This document shows, piece after piece, positions 8,895-17,920 of a stretch of 64,000 nt of DNA (its first letter is position 1; each line of letters begins with the position of its first letter). The notes beneath the pieces are model-generated. The model ran no database searches. It worked only from the letters and a program-made list of their open reading frames with translations, and was not told the DNA's origin. This DNA is from Candidatus Xenolissoclinum pacificiensis L6. Its GTDB lineage: Bacteria; Pseudomonadota; Alphaproteobacteria; Rickettsiales; Anaplasmataceae. The stretch lies in the NCBI GenBank assembly GCA_000512675.1, contig AXCJ01000001.1:1-64000 (forward strand), read 5' to 3'. The position numbers were made by a program, and so were the translations under genes.

Positions 8895-11021
8895 CTATAT
8901 AAAGTCAATAGGATCTATCACATAAATAATATTACGATCATATACTGCCCATTCTTGTAAATATTGTTGTATCTTAAAACTCGCTTTATACTTCAAAAGC
9001 ACAGAATAGCGAAATAGATTTTTGATCTTACTTACTGGTGCAGGTATGGGGCCTAAAATTTGAATATCAGGTCTCTTGGGAAACTGACCTATTAAATCAA
9101 TAGCCTTCTGATACGCCTCAATATCCTTAGGGCTTCTAACTATTATGGATGTAATTCTATAATAGGGTGGCATTTTATGTTTTTCACGATTCAACAATTC
9201 ATGTTTGTATAGTAAATCACGATCGTGATTTATGATACTTCTGATTAATATATTTTCTTGCTGATATGATTGCAGTATAACCTTACCCTCAATCCCCTTG
9301 ACTCTCCCAGCTCTTCCTATAAGTTGGTAAAGTAATTGAAAATTCTTCTCTAAATATCGAAAATCACAATTGTAGATATTATTCTCTATATCTAGAATAC
9401 CAATCAGAGATAAATTGGGGAAATTATACCCCTTCGCAATAATTTGAGTGCCAATAACAATGTTTATACTATTATTTTCCACCTTTGCAATTGTATCTAC
9501 AAGATTTTTACTATCACTACTAATGATTGCATGTGGTACATCTGGAAATAACCTGTGAATTTCTTGTGATATTTTCTCAATTCCCAGCCCATTCATAATC
9601 AGAGAATCATCTGTCTTACAAGATACACACCTATTAGTAAACCCTGCGCTATAATAACAGAAGTGGCATAACACAATATTATGACCTTTGTGGTAGGTTA
9701 ATAATACACTACAATTAGGACAATACATACGCATCTTACATTCTTTGCATAAAACACAAGGAGAAAATCCTCTTTTATTGGCAAACAAAATGACTTGTTG
9801 TTGTTTTTCCAAAGTGATTTTAATATTTTCAATCAATGTGCGTGATAAATATCGTATAGGCTCGGTCTTCATATTAACACTTTCAATTTTAGGAAACTGC
9901 GCTTCATTAAACCGCTCTTGAATCTTAAAATGATAAAACCCCTTATGCTTAATATTATATATGGATTCTAACGACGGAGTTGCAGACGACAATATTATAG
10001 GAATTGAAAATATTTTGGCACGTAGTATTGCCATATCACGTCCATGATATGAAAAATTAGTCTGCGTTTGCTTATAAGAAGAATCATGTTCTTCATCTAC
10101 TATAATCAGCTTTAGGTTCTTATAAGGCAAAAATACGGCAGACCTGGCACCAATAATCACCCTTGCTGTCCCAACAACAATTTTCTGCCAGTTTATTCTT
10201 CGTTGCGATTCCGTAAGACCAGAATGCCATGCAATCATTATATCATCACCAAAACCAAGTGCATCCTGTATTCTCTTAATAATATTAACGATTAACGCAA
10301 TCTCCGGTATCAGAATAAGCAACTGCGCATCAGAATCTTGTAATAATATATATTCAATAACTGCAAAAAAAATCAATGTTTTACCAGAGCCAGTAACCCC
10401 ATCAAGAACAATAGGAGAAAATTGATGTAATAGCGTTTTCATATTATTAAAAACATCGTTCTGCACTGATGACAATACATAATCCCTGATGATAGTTACT
10501 GAGGAACACTCTGTTATACTATCATCACTTAAACTCAAATATCCTTCACATAATGCATTATCAATAGTTCTCTGTTGTATCCCATACTCATTCTTGATCT
10601 CTACATTATATAATGATTGATTCAATAAAATATTACATAGTTTTTTCTGTACAGTAGATTTAGGTATCTTATCCTTATTCCATATTAATTTTGTTATCTC
10701 ATGCGCATTTCTAATAACTGATAACTGGAACACCTTACCAATAGCAATAAAATTATACGTATTACTCGCAATAAGAAAAGATAAGAACTCTTTAGACTGT
10801 CTTGGCAAAGGAAGCACTTGTAAAATGGATTGTACTTTATATGCCTGATCGTCATCATAATCGACTGTACATAAAATAATACCAATACTTTTTCGTTTAT
10901 TGAATTCTACCTCTACCAAAGTACCAATTTCTATTTTGCACTCATATAAATACGTGAAAGATTGTTTAACATTAAAGGGAACTATTATTTCGTAATAAAA
11001 AGTATGAGAACCCTTATGCAT
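8895..11021 (-). CDS. priA: Primosomal protein N' (replication restart helicase PriA)
   Basis: 708 aa superfamily 2 helicase that reloads the replisome at stalled forks. The N-terminal DNA-binding domain is followed by Walker A GVTGSGKT, the DEEH box (IIVDEEHDSSYKQ), HGRDMAILRAK, then eight zinc-binding cysteines arranged as CxxC pairs (CVLCKEC, CPNC, CHFC, CVSC), GLGIEKISQEI, IGTQIIAKGYNFPNL (motif V) and QLIGRAGR (motif VI). Length is usual. The start is uncertain: a TTG at 11045 would add eight residues; I prefer the ATG at 11021. It stands alone, with more than 300 bp of spacer on each side. Confidence 0.95.
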   Translation of the reverse strand: MHKGSHTFYYEIIVPFNVKQSFTYLYECKIEIGTLVEVEFNKRKSIGIILCTVDYDDDQAYKVQSILQVLPLPRQSKEFLSFLIASNTYNFIAIGKVFQLSVIRNAHEITKLIWNKDKIPKSTVQKKLCNILLNQSLYNVEIKNEYGIQQRTIDNALCEGYLSLSDDSITECSSVTIIRDYVLSSVQNDVFNNMKTLLHQFSPIVLDGVTGSGKTLIFFAVIEYILLQDSDAQLLILIPEIALIVNIIKRIQDALGFGDDIMIAWHSGLTESQRRINWQKIVVGTARVIIGARSAVFLPYKNLKLIIVDEEHDSSYKQTQTNFSYHGRDMAILRAKIFSIPIILSSATPSLESIYNIKHKGFYHFKIQERFNEAQFPKIESVNMKTEPIRYLSRTLIENIKITLEKQQQVILFANKRGFSPCVLCKECKMRMYCPNCSVLLTYHKGHNIVLCHFCYYSAGFTNRCVSCKTDDSLIMNGLGIEKISQEIHRLFPDVPHAIISSDSKNLVDTIAKVENNSINIVIGTQIIAKGYNFPNLSLIGILDIENNIYNCDFRYLEKNFQLLYQLIGRAGRVKGIEGKVILQSYQQENILIRSIINHDRDLLYKHELLNREKHKMPPYYRITSIIVRSPKDIEAYQKAIDLIGQFPKRPDIQILGPIPAPVSKIKNLFRYSVLLKYKASFKIQQYLQEWAVYDRNIIYVIDPIDFI

Positions 11022-11653
11022 ATATAGTAAAACATTTACATACAATAATTATCATTTAAAAATCATCCTCTAACAATCTGTATATACTACAACTATCTAC
11101 TTAACGCAACTTACCTCTAATATATTAGATTGGTTATAGAATCGAGCAGGAAAATTAAACTCTCTCTTCCTCAGAGATGAGCACTTCACCTATAGTTTGC
11201 TGATGTTATATAAATATTTAACATGAATCCCATATGATCATAAAATACCGATCTCCCTTACTCAATAAATATTAAAGGTTCAGTCTATGGTATGCTAAGA
11301 GCATTAAACCTATGAGCATTTCGCTTTCTAAATAATCACTTCATTATACAAAACACGTGTTTTATTAAAACTGATCGTCCTTAGACCAAGTAAGACATAT
11401 AGATGTATTAACGATAAATACTATTCTTGATCTGAAAAAATTTTCAACTAATTTAGATAAGTTATCATCTTATGCCTCCCAACTGTACACTATGACACAC
11501 TGAATGAATTGCTCATTCATTCAAAACAAGATTACTGTGATAAGTCATGTAATTACAGTAGGTTGTTGATCAATTACATCTTCTTTTGCATCAATTCTAT
11601 TTGTATGCATATCTACATAATATGTTAAATATGTAACATTTATATATTCAATA
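11022..11653. other. Non-coding spacer, about 600 bp
   Basis: Lies between the starts and ends of two minus-strand genes. No intact frame, RNA gene or IS relic was recognised. It must hold the priA promoter. Confidence 0.4.
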
Positions 11654-12727
11654 TCAGAGTATGTTATTCTTTTTCAATGAATTCTTATAATTCTCAAGTT
11701 CGAGCTCGGTTAAACAAAAATTACAATGAGGAATATTTGTAATGCCTATATCTAATTCTGCATGTGGATCATATAGAGCAATGTTTTTGATAGGTCTTAC
11801 TAGATCAACTAGAAAATTTCTCTCAATACTCATGAATTGCTCATTTGCATCTGGAAGACCTGTTGTATCGTCTTTTAAATAGTTCTTACAAGATAAGAAT
11901 ATTCTTTCTAATATTTCAGAAGGAATATCATTCTTAATCTTGTGTAAATTATAGTAATTATCACAAGATTGATACTTTGTACTAAAATGAAACACTATGA
12001 ACACTAGTGCAAAGACTATACTTTTCACTATCACTGGTAAATCTCTTGTTAAGAAACCAGCTAAGCCTATAGGTAGGGTTCTTGTTGCATTTAATGCTAA
12101 AACAGTTAAACATCCATCAAAAGTGCTCTCCTGAAGAAAATGTACTGCTGTGTTTAATGCAATTGTTGCACCATAACAATGTCCCGCTATAATTAGACCA
12201 TTCTTACTTATGTTTTTTTGATTAAACAGAGCTGTTAATACGTTCTGATAAATTGCGGATTCCTGCATATGTTCATAGTTAGTGCATGTTTCACTAGACC
12301 CCACTATGCAGACATTAAACCCTTGAGAACGAAAGCATTGTAGTTGCTTGACTATCAATTGACTATCAAAATGTAATAAAATACCAGGAATCACAAGTAT
12401 AGTAGGTCTTCTATTATCAAAATCTTCATTCAGATAGTAATATACTTTTTCATAATCGTGTAGATTATTTCTTATAAACCCAGAGATTACAAGTGAATTT
12501 TCATATTCTTGAGGGTTTTTAGACTGTAAACGTTGTAAAAATTTACCGACTATATTATCAAGAAATCGATATATATACTTATTGAACAAACCAACAAGTA
12601 CTACTATTGGTATCACAGTAAATATGAGAAGAATGCCTATTACTAGAAGTTTTTTCTCTCTTTTTGTATATCTATAAGTATTGAGTATTACATTACTTAG
12701 CGGAACTAAGATCCTGTCTTCATTCAT
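11654..12727 (-). CDS. Membrane-anchored alpha/beta hydrolase-like protein
   Basis: 357 aa from the ATG at 12727 (a TTG 11 codons upstream is less likely). An N-terminal basic segment is followed by a strong membrane helix (about residues 27-52), so the catalytic part is anchored. Alpha/beta hydrolase features are ILVIPGIL (oxyanion strand), a nucleophile elbow LIIAGHCYGATIA, in which the nucleophile position is Cys rather than Ser, a second hydrophobic stretch (about 230-250) and a late ALYDPHAELD, a possible acid site, with a His shortly after (IPHCNF). Cys nucleophiles occur in the dienelactone hydrolase group, but overall similarity is to lipase/esterase-type folds. Substrate unknown; it could act on host or bacterial lipids. 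No operon partner. Confidence 0.6.
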   Translation of the reverse strand: MNEDRILVPLSNVILNTYRYTKREKKLLVIGILLIFTVIPIVVLVGLFNKYIYRFLDNIVGKFLQRLQSKNPQEYENSLVISGFIRNNLHDYEKVYYYLNEDFDNRRPTILVIPGILLHFDSQLIVKQLQCFRSQGFNVCIVGSSETCTNYEHMQESAIYQNVLTALFNQKNISKNGLIIAGHCYGATIALNTAVHFLQESTFDGCLTVLALNATRTLPIGLAGFLTRDLPVIVKSIVFALVFIVFHFSTKYQSCDNYYNLHKIKNDIPSEILERIFLSCKNYLKDDTTGLPDANEQFMSIERNFLVDLVRPIKNIALYDPHAELDIGITNIPHCNFCLTELELENYKNSLKKNNIL

Positions 12728-13320
12728 AATTAGATTGTAAAAGCATGTATTGAAACCCAAATCCTATCATGTTTACACAATTATTTCTAATAAAGTAAAA
12801 TAATTGATAAATACTATATTTTTGATCACTTGCACACTTTTATTGTCAACTCAGATAATTTGATGATGCATATAATAGACTTCCTGTAAAATTAAAACTA
12901 CCAAATAAAGTGATAGATAAAACTTTAACAACTCTCAGTTGGTTAATCAATATCGATATTATTAAGGTTTGTTTTACGTAAATAATAGTAATTATTTATA
13001 TAATTCTAATATTTATCTTTGTAATTTTACTTCAACGTAGCGCTAAGGTAATTTCACAGAAGATCTAGTACCGTATCTCAATGTGTATAATATGTTACCG
13101 GTTCATTTCACTTTCTTGTCCAAATAAAATTTTCTCCGTTCAATAAATACAATTCCAAATATATTTACATATCAATTATTACGCATTATTCTTACCTGTT
13201 AATTGCTTATAGAGATTCATTGATTTTTCAAAAAAGCCATATAAAATAAAAGTATTGTCATGATTAGTTATAAAAGCACGAAAAAAACCTCATGACCTTA
13301 TATATTTTTCTACATTAACC
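12728..13320. other. Spacer with an IS terminal-repeat scar
   Basis: 590 bp divergent spacer between the hydrolase and znuB. It contains TAGACTTCCTGTAAAATTAA at 12876-12895, which matches the terminal sequence of the IS5-type relics at 35136 and 62853, so an insertion sequence once sat here. The rest is featureless AT-rich DNA and must include the znuB promoter. Confidence 0.45.
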
Positions 13321-14109
13321 ATGTTACTTTCCTGGAGTATCCCAATACTTGTTGTGCTTTTATTTGTTAGTATAGGAGCCGGAATATTAGGGCCTTTCTT
13401 ACTATGGAATAGAATGTCATTTTTTTCTGATGTTATCTCCCATTCTGCAATTCTATCCGTAGCTGTAGCTCTGATCTTTGATATAAATGCTGTCACAACG
13501 ATTGTCACACTTGCATTACTACTATCAATTATATTAGTATTCTTCAATCATACGTATCCTAATGATACAATATTAAACGTCTTCAATGGTACTTCTGTAG
13601 CATTAGGTATTACTCTCTTATATATATATAAAGAAAGTTCAAGTATTGGTCATCTTCTTTTCGGGAATATCCTTTTTATCAATACAAACGATGTATTATG
13701 TATAATGTTTGTTGTTGTTAGCACAGCTATCATATTCCTACTTCACGGAGACAAATGGATCTTTCTCTCCATCAACAGAGATATATTTAGCATTGAAAAC
13801 TCTAAAAACGTCCTATTATATGAGTTAGAACTTTTTACAGTCATTGCTGTATTTATCGCCATATCAATACAAGCATTAGGTGTGCTATTAGTAACTTCTA
13901 TTCTAGTAATACCAGGTACAATTGCATATTTATACGCTAGAAAACCTGCTCATATGTTTTTGTGGTCTATTTTAATATGTTTCTTCTCAAGTTGTCTGTC
14001 CTTCTTGCTATCAATTAAATACAACCTACAAACGACCCCCATCATTGTATTAGTTATGATCTGTATATTATTGATCTCCAATATATTGAAGTACTTTAAA
14101 ATACTGTAA
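13321..14109 (+). CDS. znuB: Zinc/manganese ABC transporter permease (ZnuB-like)
   Basis: 262 aa, almost entirely hydrophobic, with about seven to eight membrane helices. It matches the ABC-3 metal permease family: the N-terminal GAGILGPFLLWNRMSFF and DVISHSAILSVA correspond to the conserved GxxGxFxxxRRMSFxGDAxSHA region, with ALGVLLVTSILVIPG near residue 190. Such permeases pair with ZnuA and ZnuC to import zinc, which Rickettsiales keep for growth inside host cells. The ATPase and binding protein are not in this window. The ATG at 13321 puts the first helix right at the N terminus. An IS relic starts about 150 bp downstream. Confidence 0.85.
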   Translation: MLLSWSIPILVVLLFVSIGAGILGPFLLWNRMSFFSDVISHSAILSVAVALIFDINAVTTIVTLALLLSIILVFFNHTYPNDTILNVFNGTSVALGITLLYIYKESSSIGHLLFGNILFINTNDVLCIMFVVVSTAIIFLLHGDKWIFLSINRDIFSIENSKNVLLYELELFTVIAVFIAISIQALGVLLVTSILVIPGTIAYLYARKPAHMFLWSILICFFSSCLSFLLSIKYNLQTTPIIVLVMICILLISNILKYFKIL

Positions 14110-14257
14110 CATCATGTTCCTTATCAACTAAATCAACTTAAAAATTTCTTGCAACTCTTCACATAAGACCTCTCCAATAAAGAATCTTGAAAACGCACTA
14201 ACATATACAAAATTCTGTCCTCTTCAGAATAAACTCTTTTGAGACCTGTATTCATAG

Positions 14258-14640
14258 TTATCTAGAAAGCAGAACCATAAAATGAGCAATCATAATATTG
14301 TTTTCTGCAGAATATAAGATAATTTCGCAATCCTTAGATAACCCTCGAAATGTCCTAGCAATGAAAACTTTATTTCTACAACCCATCGTGTAGCAAAAAC
14401 TTTGTGTGTAGCAGAAATCTATACTGTTTTCTTTAGCTGATCTTGAACAAAATTTTGGACATTTCCTCTGTATCCAGCATCCACACATACACCAGAATAT
14501 TTTCTTTATGCTTCTTGAAATACATTACATCCTACTATAGTATCATACATATTCGCAACATGAACAGCGTTCTATATCCCATATTCCAAAGAAAATAATC
14601 CTTCGGACATCTATGACATCGATTAAAGAAATACTGTATT
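14258..14640 (-). pseudogene. Decayed IS5-family (IS427-type) transposase, C-terminal part
   Basis: Reading the minus strand with frame changes gives ANMYDTI, a GCNVFQEA-like stretch, a DAGYRG-like CGCWIQRK segment and the family's terminal motif (ARTFRGLSKDCEIILYSAEN, then NIMIAHFMVLLSR). These correspond to the catalytic region and the RTFAWLxxxRRLSKDYE ending of DDE transposases of the IS427 group. Frameshifts and stops abolish function. Its end is closely similar in DNA to 59390-59450, a second relic of the same element. The remaining DNA from 14110 to 14832 around it has no other gene. Confidence 0.6.
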
Positions 14641-14832
14641 TTTTTAATACTCTTTAGATACATTTTCTACCACATTCTCCAGTGATAAAATGTACTTTTA
14701 TCATCTTCCGCTACTTACCTGTTATATCATACTTACAGGTTACCTAACTTTGTCTGATTTGTGACGACAGGTTCTAAATTATTGCAGATGTAACGATTCA
14801 TAGCAACTATAACACCTTTTGTATACAGTAAG

Positions 14833-15621
14833 TTACTTTAACATATCGAGCATTTTTCTGTAAAACTTCAGATTATGTACCCTAAGATAATCAACCTGTT
14901 TTGCAATCATATATCCTGAAAGTCCGAAGGTAATCATATCTAAATCTTCTATACTAGGATTTTCAAGTGGAGAAAGAGAAGCTACCATTCTCTTTCTAGA
15001 ATGACCTATCAAAACAGGAAATCTACGCATTTCTGAAATATGATTTATGACCTCATAACACTGATCTATACTCTTCCCAAAACCAAGACCTGGATCAAAA
15101 ATCAACTTCGAAATATCTACCTTATGTTTATTGAAGAAAGATATTTTCTTGCTTATATATTCCTGCAAATAGACTATTATATCTCCTGATACTAGTTTAT
15201 CAGAAAATGTTGGCAAAGAACATTGATGCATGAAAACTGCTTTTTTAACACTAGGATATTCGAGTAATTCAAGTATTCTAGGATCATCTAACCCTGACTG
15301 ATCATTAATGATATCTATACCCATTTCTACACCTTGCCTGATAGTCCCGAAGTAGAAACTATCCAATGAGACCCAAATACCATGTTCATGCGCAAGATTT
15401 ATAATACCAGGCAGAACATTCCTTAACATCACCCACTCCTCTTGTTGGGTAACTAGTCTAGATACCTTGGGGTTAGTAGGAATAGCCCCAACATCAATTA
15501 TATCCACCCCTTGATTTATCATCCTCATCACTTGGGACATTACTGGCTCAGAGGAAAAAGTAAATGACTCACTACAAAGATTCACAATTCCGAATAATTT
15601 AGTAACAGCAACCATTATCAT
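14833..15621 (-). CDS. folP: Dihydropteroate synthase
   Basis: 262 aa TIM-barrel enzyme joining pterin pyrophosphate and p-aminobenzoate in folate synthesis. Recognised by the order GIVNLCSESF (GILNVTPDSF in most), GVDIIDVGAIPTNP (usually ADIIDIGGESTRPGA), VSLDSF, GIDIINDQSG, FDPGLGFGKS and VLIGHSRKRM. The ESTRP loop, which covers the active site and is a site of sulfonamide resistance in other bacteria, reads IPTNP here, so this is a divergent member; a related pterin-binding function cannot be excluded. Two ATGs (15621, 15615) are possible starts. No folK, folB or folC is adjacent. It is divergent from hpf. Confidence 0.85.
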   Translation of the reverse strand: MIMVAVTKLFGIVNLCSESFTFSSEPVMSQVMRMINQGVDIIDVGAIPTNPKVSRLVTQQEEWVMLRNVLPGIINLAHEHGIWVSLDSFYFGTIRQGVEMGIDIINDQSGLDDPRILELLEYPSVKKAVFMHQCSLPTFSDKLVSGDIIVYLQEYISKKISFFNKHKVDISKLIFDPGLGFGKSIDQCYEVINHISEMRRFPVLIGHSRKRMVASLSPLENPSIEDLDMITFGLSGYMIAKQVDYLRVHNLKFYRKMLDMLK

Positions 15622-16072
15622 CCCGCTAAATAAGCAGATAGTATCACTGGCTTAAAAGATATACAAGATCTCTTTACCAATATCCAAAATGGTTTTGGTA
15701 AAGAGAAGAGAAGTTCATGCCATAGAATGTATAACCTAACTGTTAAAAAAAGGCTAAGAAAGAATACAAAAAAAAGATGATAAGTATTTCACCATAACAT
15801 TACTCTTCATATAACATTCTCTAACGTATATTCAGCAAAAATCCTCAATAAGGATAGTAAACTTACAGATTTGATTATCACACCTAGTGTATAATTAAAT
15901 CTGTAAGTTTACCTAACCATCTAATTCATTAAGATAATTCTCAAATCTCTCATAATGATCATGACGCATTTATACTAGTATTGTTATTAATAAATACATG
16001 ATAAATATATTGAAAATAGAAATAGTGTTTTATTAGTATTCTTTCTGTTATATTTGAATCAGATTACTAATA
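15622..16072. other. Divergent spacer between folP and hpf
   Basis: 450 bp of AT-rich DNA that must contain the folP and hpf promoters. Its one remarkable element is the perfect inverted repeat listed separately at 15857-15912. No coding relic is seen. Confidence 0.4.
15857..15912. repeat. Perfect 16-bp inverted repeat with 24-bp loop
   Basis: GTAAACTTACAGATTT at 15857-15872 is followed 24 bases later by its exact reverse complement at 15897-15912. The loop contains TATAAT at 15890-15895. There is no T tract on either side that would make it an ordinary Rho-independent terminator, and it lies between two divergent starts, where a terminator would be out of place. Candidates are a protein-binding site, a relic of paired IS ends, or a structured leader of hpf. 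Confidence 0.75.
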
Positions 16073-16675
16073 ATGAGTGATTATATGACAATACACGTTA
16101 ATGGACAGGGTGTTTCTATCGGAGAAAGCCTTACCAAATATATATCTGAATCATTAAATGATTTATTGGAAAAACACAATTTACAGTTTGCGTACGTATC
16201 TGTAACAATCAGTAAAATACATAGTCGTATGTATAAAACATCGGTAGTTATACATGATAAATCAGGCCAAAATATTATTGTAAGAGCAATGAATACAAAT
16301 TTTAAAGTTATGCAGAGTGTAGATAATGTATTATCTAAAATAACTGGTATATTATTAAAAAACAAAGATAAAATCACCAAACATAAAGGGCTTTATAAAG
16401 GTGGTCTGAAGGCATCAAAATATAAGTTATCTGATTTTTTTGCAGGCCATCATGAAAATACAGAACACATGCTAACTGAAGAATATAATCAATATATCCC
16501 AGAAGATGAACATATTCCAAAATGTTCACTAGAAACCGCAATTCTTTTAATGGATTTAGAAGATAAAGTGGCCTTTATGTTTATTAATGCAGATAACAAC
16601 CATATAGTGATGTTGCACTACTCTAAAGATCATCGTTTGATTGTAACAGATACACAGCATGCAATTCCTAGTTAA
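16073..16675 (+). CDS. hpf: Ribosome hibernation promoting factor, long form
   Basis: 200 aa. The N-terminal S30AE domain (about residues 5-105, MTIHVNGQGVSIGESLTKYI onwards, with the beta-alpha-beta-beta-beta-alpha pattern) binds in the 30S decoding channel and silences ribosomes under stress. The C-terminal domain (about 140-200: SLETAILLMDLEDKVAFMFI, then VMLHYSKDHRLIVTD) corresponds to the dimerisation domain of long HPF, which joins two ribosomes as 100S particles. The usual basic R/K residues of the S30AE surface are partly present (KIHSRMYKT, KNKDKITKHK). The start could be 16073 or the ATG four codons later. The gene stands alone. Confidence 0.85.
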   Translation: MSDYMTIHVNGQGVSIGESLTKYISESLNDLLEKHNLQFAYVSVTISKIHSRMYKTSVVIHDKSGQNIIVRAMNTNFKVMQSVDNVLSKITGILLKNKDKITKHKGLYKGGLKASKYKLSDFFAGHHENTEHMLTEEYNQYIPEDEHIPKCSLETAILLMDLEDKVAFMFINADNNHIVMLHYSKDHRLIVTDTQHAIPS

Positions 16676-16739
16676 TAGGCTTCAACATCAGCGATAACTA
16701 TTGGTATAACTTTAATCCTATTCTACAATGATTGAAAGA

Positions 16740-17296
16740 CAACCTACATATGTATTATTACCTGAGCATTACACTTCGTAATAACCAATTATATCAAGAG
16801 AATATTCTAAAGGATGTTAAAAAATTATATACAATCTCCCATATACCTAACTCGCAAGATGGAACCATTGTTATATCTCCTGTGAATTGCAAGGCAAAAG
16901 AATTAAGCTTGCGTAGCATATGATGTTAGCATAAGTAAATCCTCCTTTAGATCTTCCTAAGCCTTCTTCTTCCTTGCCATAACCTGTTGCACAAGTATGT
17001 GTTCTAACTATGGTACTGTCTATCATTAATTACTTATTGTAAATCTGTCCAATACGCAGTACTTTTAAACAAATTTATCCTGATTCCTTTGTTCTTCCAT
17101 TTGATAAAGCTCTTTTATACTGTTTGCCATTTACCATACACCCTGGCAGCAATCTCCACTGGCATCCTCCTTTGAATATAAACAATATTCCTTCTATAAA
17201 TGGTCTTATATCCTCTGTCTTTCTGATACACTTCACTTCTTTCAGATATGTTTTGATAAATTCCCATTCTATTTCTTTCAGGTGATAATGCTTCAT
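16740..17296 (-). pseudogene. Decayed IS5-family transposase
   Basis: Minus strand from ATG 17296: an open N terminus (IEWEFIKTYL, PFIEGILFIFKGGCQWRLLP) matches the DUF4096 start of IS5-group transposases. The frame then slips in the conserved YGKWQTV-FIKWKNKG segment, and the following DNA in shifted frames gives a VMIDSTIVRTH-like catalytic Asp region and GRSKGGFTYANI. Below about 16850 similarity fades. Several frameshifts and stops show it is dead. Confidence 0.65.
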
Positions 17297-17539
17297 AGGG
17301 GGAAATTTTATTTGTTTTTCACTTTAATTTTATCCTCTCATGGCTATTTCTTATTTCCTTATGTCAACAGAACATAATGATTGGTAATATCATCTAATCA
17401 AATTTCTCAATCGGGGTACAATCTTCTATCCATCATTTCTTATATGTTATTTTTTACATGCTTTCTAAACTAAGTGTAAACCTTTGTTAACAGTGCCTAT
17501 AGTAGATGCTATATAACTAGTGATTGAACGTCGCAAAAA

Positions 17540-17857
17540 CAAAGGTGAATCATATTATTATGGCAAAAGAAAGGTCATATAATTAAAATAGAAGTGAAAA
17601 TTAGAACATATTGCACAGATATCTAATCATCAGTACACAATTTTAATGTGTTGAAGCAACACACATTACTAACTCTAAGGATTGGTAGATTCTGGCTTTC
17701 AAGATATCGTCAATTGTCAAAAAAGTCCGTATATAAATCAGACGTAAGAAAACCCCTTCCGCTGAAAAAGATCATAATACCTTGTGCAAAAACGCATATT
17801 AAGGTTAAACATGTTATTGATAATCTAAAGACTTTCAATATCCTTTCACATCAATAA
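17540..17857 (+). pseudogene. Decayed IS5-family (ISL2-like) transposase fragment
   Basis: On the plus strand, frame by frame: YYYGKRKV, then KQHTLLTL, a WLSRYRQLSKKSVYKSD region equivalent to the family's DSGYQGLxKxYPxS, PLPLKKI and finally KVKHVIDNLKTFNIL, the conserved IKVEHVIxxLKxFxIL helix containing the third catalytic residue (Glu changed to Lys-His context). The 5' half is missing. It belongs to the same group as the relics at 35136-35460 and 62735-62851. Between it and the relic ending at 17296, positions 17297-17540 show nothing. Confidence 0.65.
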
Positions 17858-17920
17858 AGCTTTCTCCGCAAGTAGATTCCAGTACTGTTATATCATTGCC
17901 CCTGGAGTTGACGAATAATA

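Noticed and set aside
15857-15912. Interpreting the 16-bp inverted repeat as a Rho-independent terminator
   Set aside because: It has no adjacent T tract and lies between two divergently transcribed genes, where no transcript needs to end.
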